DNA of 62,500 nucleotides from Symbiodinium natans (lineage: Eukaryota; Sar; Dinophyceae; Suessiales; Symbiodiniaceae): positions 503,819-566,318 of the forward strand of contig CAJNDS010001513.1 of the NCBI GenBank assembly GCA_905221605.1, in the 5' to 3' direction. The first letter of the stretch is position 1; each line of letters opens with the position of its first letter. The notes under the pieces were generated by a model. The model did no database searches, had not been told where the DNA came from, and was given only the letters and a program-made list of their open reading frames with translations. This document shows positions 59,115 through 62,500 of this stretch, one piece after another. The position numbers and the translations under genes are program-made.

Positions 59115-59747
59115 TCAAAGAGCTATATAGGAAGATACTTGCATCAATGGTGGACGAATGCCTTCATTTGGGCGATGGAAGGTTAAAATTATGCAGTGAT
59201 AACATGGACAATCTATATTTGATGATTGTAGGTGGAAATCCGCCAGATCAGGTCTTGCAATTGTATTTATCGCCACCCAAAGAAACTCCCCCACGGCCCC
59301 TTGCGCCGCGCGCAGAGAAAGGATAGCCACCTCCTCTTCCTCTCCTGGTGTTTCTTTCACCATTGGCAGATGACTGCCTTTTCCAGATTCATCGATCTGG
59401 TAACCACGCCTGTGCAGCAAATCCCACACGAAATCCTCTTGGCTCAGAAAGAAGGCACCATTTCTGTACCAAATCTGAAGCCCTAAGAACTTCAGGAAAC
59501 CATCACCACAACCTGGACCACAGAACTCAGGTGCAGAAGTTTTCCACTCTTTCCTGATCTGTTCCAGTGCTTCCCGACTCACTGTCATAGTCCCGGCCAA
59601 CAAAAAATCATCCACATAAAGACCCATAGTCCCCACCAGCTCGCTCACGCCTGTCAGCTTTTCCTGGGCAGCTATCAGAAACAAACTAGGGTCTGCATTG
59701 GACCTCTGAAAAACCATTGTTCGTCCATCTCCAGAAACCCAAGACAT
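59115..59747 (-). pseudogene. copia reverse transcriptase fragment
   Basis: The longest intact piece of the element, 210 codons. It contains the polymerase active-site motif YVDD, followed by the conserved GFLKFLGLQI-like region (KFLGLQIWYRNGAFFLSQED) and the thumb segment ending in RPDLADF. Upstream palm motifs lie in other frames between 59,985 and 59,760, separated by stops. The RNase H domain that normally follows is missing. Confidence 0.85.
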
Positions 59748-61213
59748 GCCTTGTAGACGCTGATCACGTCACTCTACCCTTTGTCACACCGACCCAACTT
59801 AACCGCCGCACGAGGAGGTTGGACGACCACCATGCGCCCCTCCCTTTGCGCTTTGTTCATTGGCGCAGTCAATAAGCCTTTGAGATATCAACTCCAGCTA
59901 TAATCCACACCATTTCTGCAGCGCGTCGAACTTGACACCTAAAAGTTGTTGAGTCCAGACCTGGAGCATACAGCGAGTGACAGCTTAGAGAGACTTTGGT
60001 CCCTCATACTCAGTGGCCGCGTTGGAGGAAATAAAATTCCCACACGAAAAGATGCGAGCACGCCTTCTTCCAGTTCCTTGTTTTCTGGTAAAAACGACCA
60101 GACTGGGCACGTACTCAATCACCGGTGCGTTTGGCTGTTCTGCCAATAAATCCAATTTTTCCTGAGTGGTAGGCTCCACCACCTCCAACTCTTTTACTAC
60201 AGACGCCACCTCACCAGACAATGGTTCCCGCCACTTCTCGAGCTCTTGCATTGCTTCCTGAGTTGGAATAGTTTTGGTTTGCAAAAACTCAGACTCTTCC
60301 GCCGCTTCAAGCGCTTTGTTTTCCTGCACCGCTCGCTGAACTTGCGCCGCCTTCCCCAGAAATTCCACAAGCTGTCCCTCAAGCTCGCCTTGAGCAGCCC
60401 TTCTGAGGTAACTAGCCCTTTTTCGCCTTTTTCCTCGCGCAGATCATTGTCTTTCCGACGGAACTCGTCTAGTAGGCAGTCCTCTTGCTCAGCAATCCTC
60501 AAAAATTTCAACGGGCGGACTCTCCCCCCGTTTGCGGAGCAAACGCAAGGAGCCCACACTTGCAAGCAGGACGAGGCAGGGCTTTTTGTGACTCGGCGGC
60601 GACGAGCAGGTGAACCACCAAGCCCGTGGTCCACCAGGTTCAGGGCTTGGAGGAGGTTCAGGCGGTGGTGGAAGTGGAGGATCCTGATCAGCCGCAGCGC
60701 TCAGAATCGGCTTTTTTCCCCGAACCCGTTGTGAAGGAGGCACAGGTTCTTGCTCCTCAACTACCCCATCCAGTTCCAGAACCGGAGCCTCCTTAAGCTT
60801 TGAGAAAAATGGCGGCGCACGGGAAGAAAACCTTCATCCGGATCTTTGGCAGTTCCATGAGTTTCAACCCAGTAACCTCCCGGTAGGTCATCGCACGGAC
60901 CTAGAAGAAGTGCAGGTTGAGTTTCGTCCACCCATTGGCGACCTTTCTTTGCGCCATCCCGACCCAGTAGTTCCCAGGGACGCCGTTTAACATGTACCTG
61001 AGCCCCAAAGCCCCAAACGGAAGCAAAGCTTTCGGCGACAACCCAAGCTCCCTTTCAGCTTTGTGCCAACGCAACATGGCCCAATGGCGAGCAGCAAGCG
61101 CCCAGTACGACGGTCCCAGTCGCGCCTCTTTGAGTAGTGAACGAACACCACGTTTGACTAAGCCAACACATGACTCTGCACGCCTATCTGTTTGTGGCAC
61201 GCAGTCCGGTAGA

Positions 61214-61645
61214 TCAAACGAGCTTCACAGAAAGCTCTGAACTTCGCATTGAGAACTCCCCAGCTCTATCAGAATGGATCCGCAACACGGGGTAGCCTTG
61301 TCTTTGCAAGCGCACCAACATTCTCTGGACAGCAGAAAGAACCGTGGACTCTTGTTTATCCACGACAGGTTCCGCCATCACAAAATTCACCATGCGTACC
61401 GGTTGCGTCAAGTGATCTGTCAGCTCCTTCCAAGACTTTTCGGAGGCTTGAACTTTTGACACCTCTGCCTCAGGAACTGGTGCATCCTCCTCTTCGAAGT
61501 TAGCGGCTGCATCGCCCAACCGTTCTCCAACTCCAGCGCCAGCATCGGCCACTTGATCATCCACGGCAGCTTCTTCTTTTTCCTCCTCTGCAGGAGGGCG
61601 ACCCACATTGGGATCCAACATTGGGAATTGGTAAACTCCAATCAC
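61214..61645 (-). pseudogene. copia integrase fragment
   Basis: An acidic alanine/glutamate-rich leader (EEEKEEAAVDDQVADAGAGV) is followed by MVNFVMAEPVVDKQESTVLS and then RIHSDRAGEF, the second catalytic Asp of a DDE integrase. The frame breaks after GEFSM; the catalytic Glu continues in another frame from 61,200. A frameshift at about 61,650 also separates it from the upstream piece. Confidence 0.75.
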
Positions 61646-62400
61646 GGCGTGTCTAGGCTTTTACCGTAGCCTCCCGCTCAGCACCTGTGACGTATTCGTC
61701 TAGCCAATCCAGGAGCCCACCGTGCCCATATTGAAGACTGGCCCATACGTTCTTCCAGCGTTGAAGCAAATGTTGCTGACCACGGAACGACCACCCGAAC
61801 CTTTTCTGAAAGACTCCCACAGTTCGCCATCTGAAACCAGCAGCGTAGTAAGTTTGACCAGCGCGTGTCCATGTGCTCTGATCAAAGTGTGCGGCGCGCA
61901 TTCCGTAACGCTCGCAGAATTGCTTAACTTCTGGCCAAGACCAAAAGTTTGGGTTTTATCCCGCACTTGAGGCACTCAAAACTACCACCTTTTGATTCTG
62001 AGAAAACTTTTTTCCTATGAGCTCAAGGTCTCCAGGACTTTCCTCGCCAAAGAATACAAAGCTGCCATTGATGACGCCAGTTCCACATTTTGCATGCACT
62101 GGAAGAGCATTTTCAGAAAGTAACATCCCATCCTTGTTGGATGTTTCTTGCCATGACCACGACAGACCATTAACACCAAAGCGTTCTGGACGGCAGCGTC
62201 GTCGAAGTTCCGTGGACCTCCGTCTTCACCCCTCAACCTTGACACTGCAGCTCCAGCACCTCCACGTCGCCGGGAAAATGCCATTTTTGTGAACCTGAAA
62301 ACGATGAAGGACCACCTTTTTGGCCCGCCACCCGCTGTCTTTTGCGCCGTACAACTACTGCGACGGTTGCTGCCAACCATGACACCACGACACCACTACC

Positions 62401-62500
62401 ACTCCCCGACCTGCAACACCACTCCTGAAAAATCCCGCGACACCAACAACAACCACTCCTTGAAAGCCCCCCTTGAAGCTCCCCTTTAAGCCTTCCTTTA
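62401..62500. other. window edge
   Basis: Gly-rich minus-strand frame (KGSFKGGFQGVVVVGVAG) that could be the upstream, gag-side part of the copia element; cut by the window. Confidence 0.3.

Larger units (their letters stand above)
59115..62400 (-). mobile_element. degenerate Ty1/copia-type retrotransposon, 3' truncated
   Basis: Minus-strand polyprotein pieces in copia order. About 61,975-61,653: WPEVKQFCERYGMRAAHFDQ region that in dinoflagellate elements precedes the integrase (from memory). 61,645-61,214: integrase core with VLRIHSDRAGEF, holding a catalytic Asp. 61,200-60,901: RRAESCVGLVKRGVRSLLKE with the catalytic Glu. 60.74-60.37 kb: proline-rich linker. To 59,985: start of reverse transcriptase (SLVVFTRKQGTGRRRARIFS). 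59,880-59,800: MVVVQPPRAAVKLG. 59,747-59,115: reverse transcriptase with LYVDDFLLAG and GAVGEFLWVAINTIARPDLA. RNase H and the right LTR are absent: the frame runs into unrelated sequence after ARPDLADF. At least four frameshifts and several stops break it, so it is a dead copy. Confidence 0.85.

Noticed and set aside
1-62500. Spliced-leader relic at mRNA-derived gene copies
   Set aside because: I looked for the dinoflagellate spliced-leader string on both strands and noticed none, so there is no sign of reinserted cDNAs here.

Overview
This window looks like nuclear DNA of a dinoflagellate, most likely a Symbiodiniaceae alga. Four things support that. Coding sequence is split into many short exons (about 50-200 bases) whose open frames use mostly G or C at third positions. 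Introns end in AG but start with GT, GC or occasionally GA. Two recovered genes carry signatures that I recall from large uncharacterised dinoflagellate membrane-protein families (an SHDW/FLDKLC family and a WPSHMQPW family). A degenerate dinoflagellate-style Ty1/copia element closes the window. I saw no bacterial-style operons, rRNA, tRNA or CRISPR. Gene models were built by eye from splice sites and frames; boundaries are approximate and functions mostly unknown.

Nearly every convincing coding segment lies on the minus strand, so the window reads as a one-way gene array from right to left. From high to low coordinate: copia relic (62.4-59.1 kb); a membrane-exon cluster (57.5-55.2); gene B, a multi-exon polytopic membrane protein (53.9-47.8); an unknown gene (45.9-44.5); another membrane-exon cluster (42.6-39.3); a coiled-coil-rich gene ending in a stop (36.7-34.5); isolated exons at 34.3, 32.7, 30.8 and 29.6; a gene end (28.6-28.3); a KH-domain RNA-binding gene (about 27.0-24.3); weaker candidates (23.6-22.0); exons of an unknown gene at 18.0-17.0; gene A, a TIR-like multi-pass membrane protein (12.5-7.9); a coiled-coil gene (7.0-4.0); and an exon at 0.6-0.5 kb.

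Repeats dominate the rest. Two satellite arrays (14.2-16.6 and 18.2-20.6 kb) share one 21-base core but in opposite orientation, facing each other across the 17-18 kb exons. Single core copies or relics also occur in a gene A intron and near 55.5 kb. Two minisatellites (26-base and 34-base units) lie back to back at 37.6-38.8 kb, and an AT-rich island fronted by a long A/T hairpin fills the largest intron of gene A. Simple repeats (GGTA, ACTACACCAC, GTGACTACAG, GTAGGGTGCAA and others) are scattered in introns and spacers.
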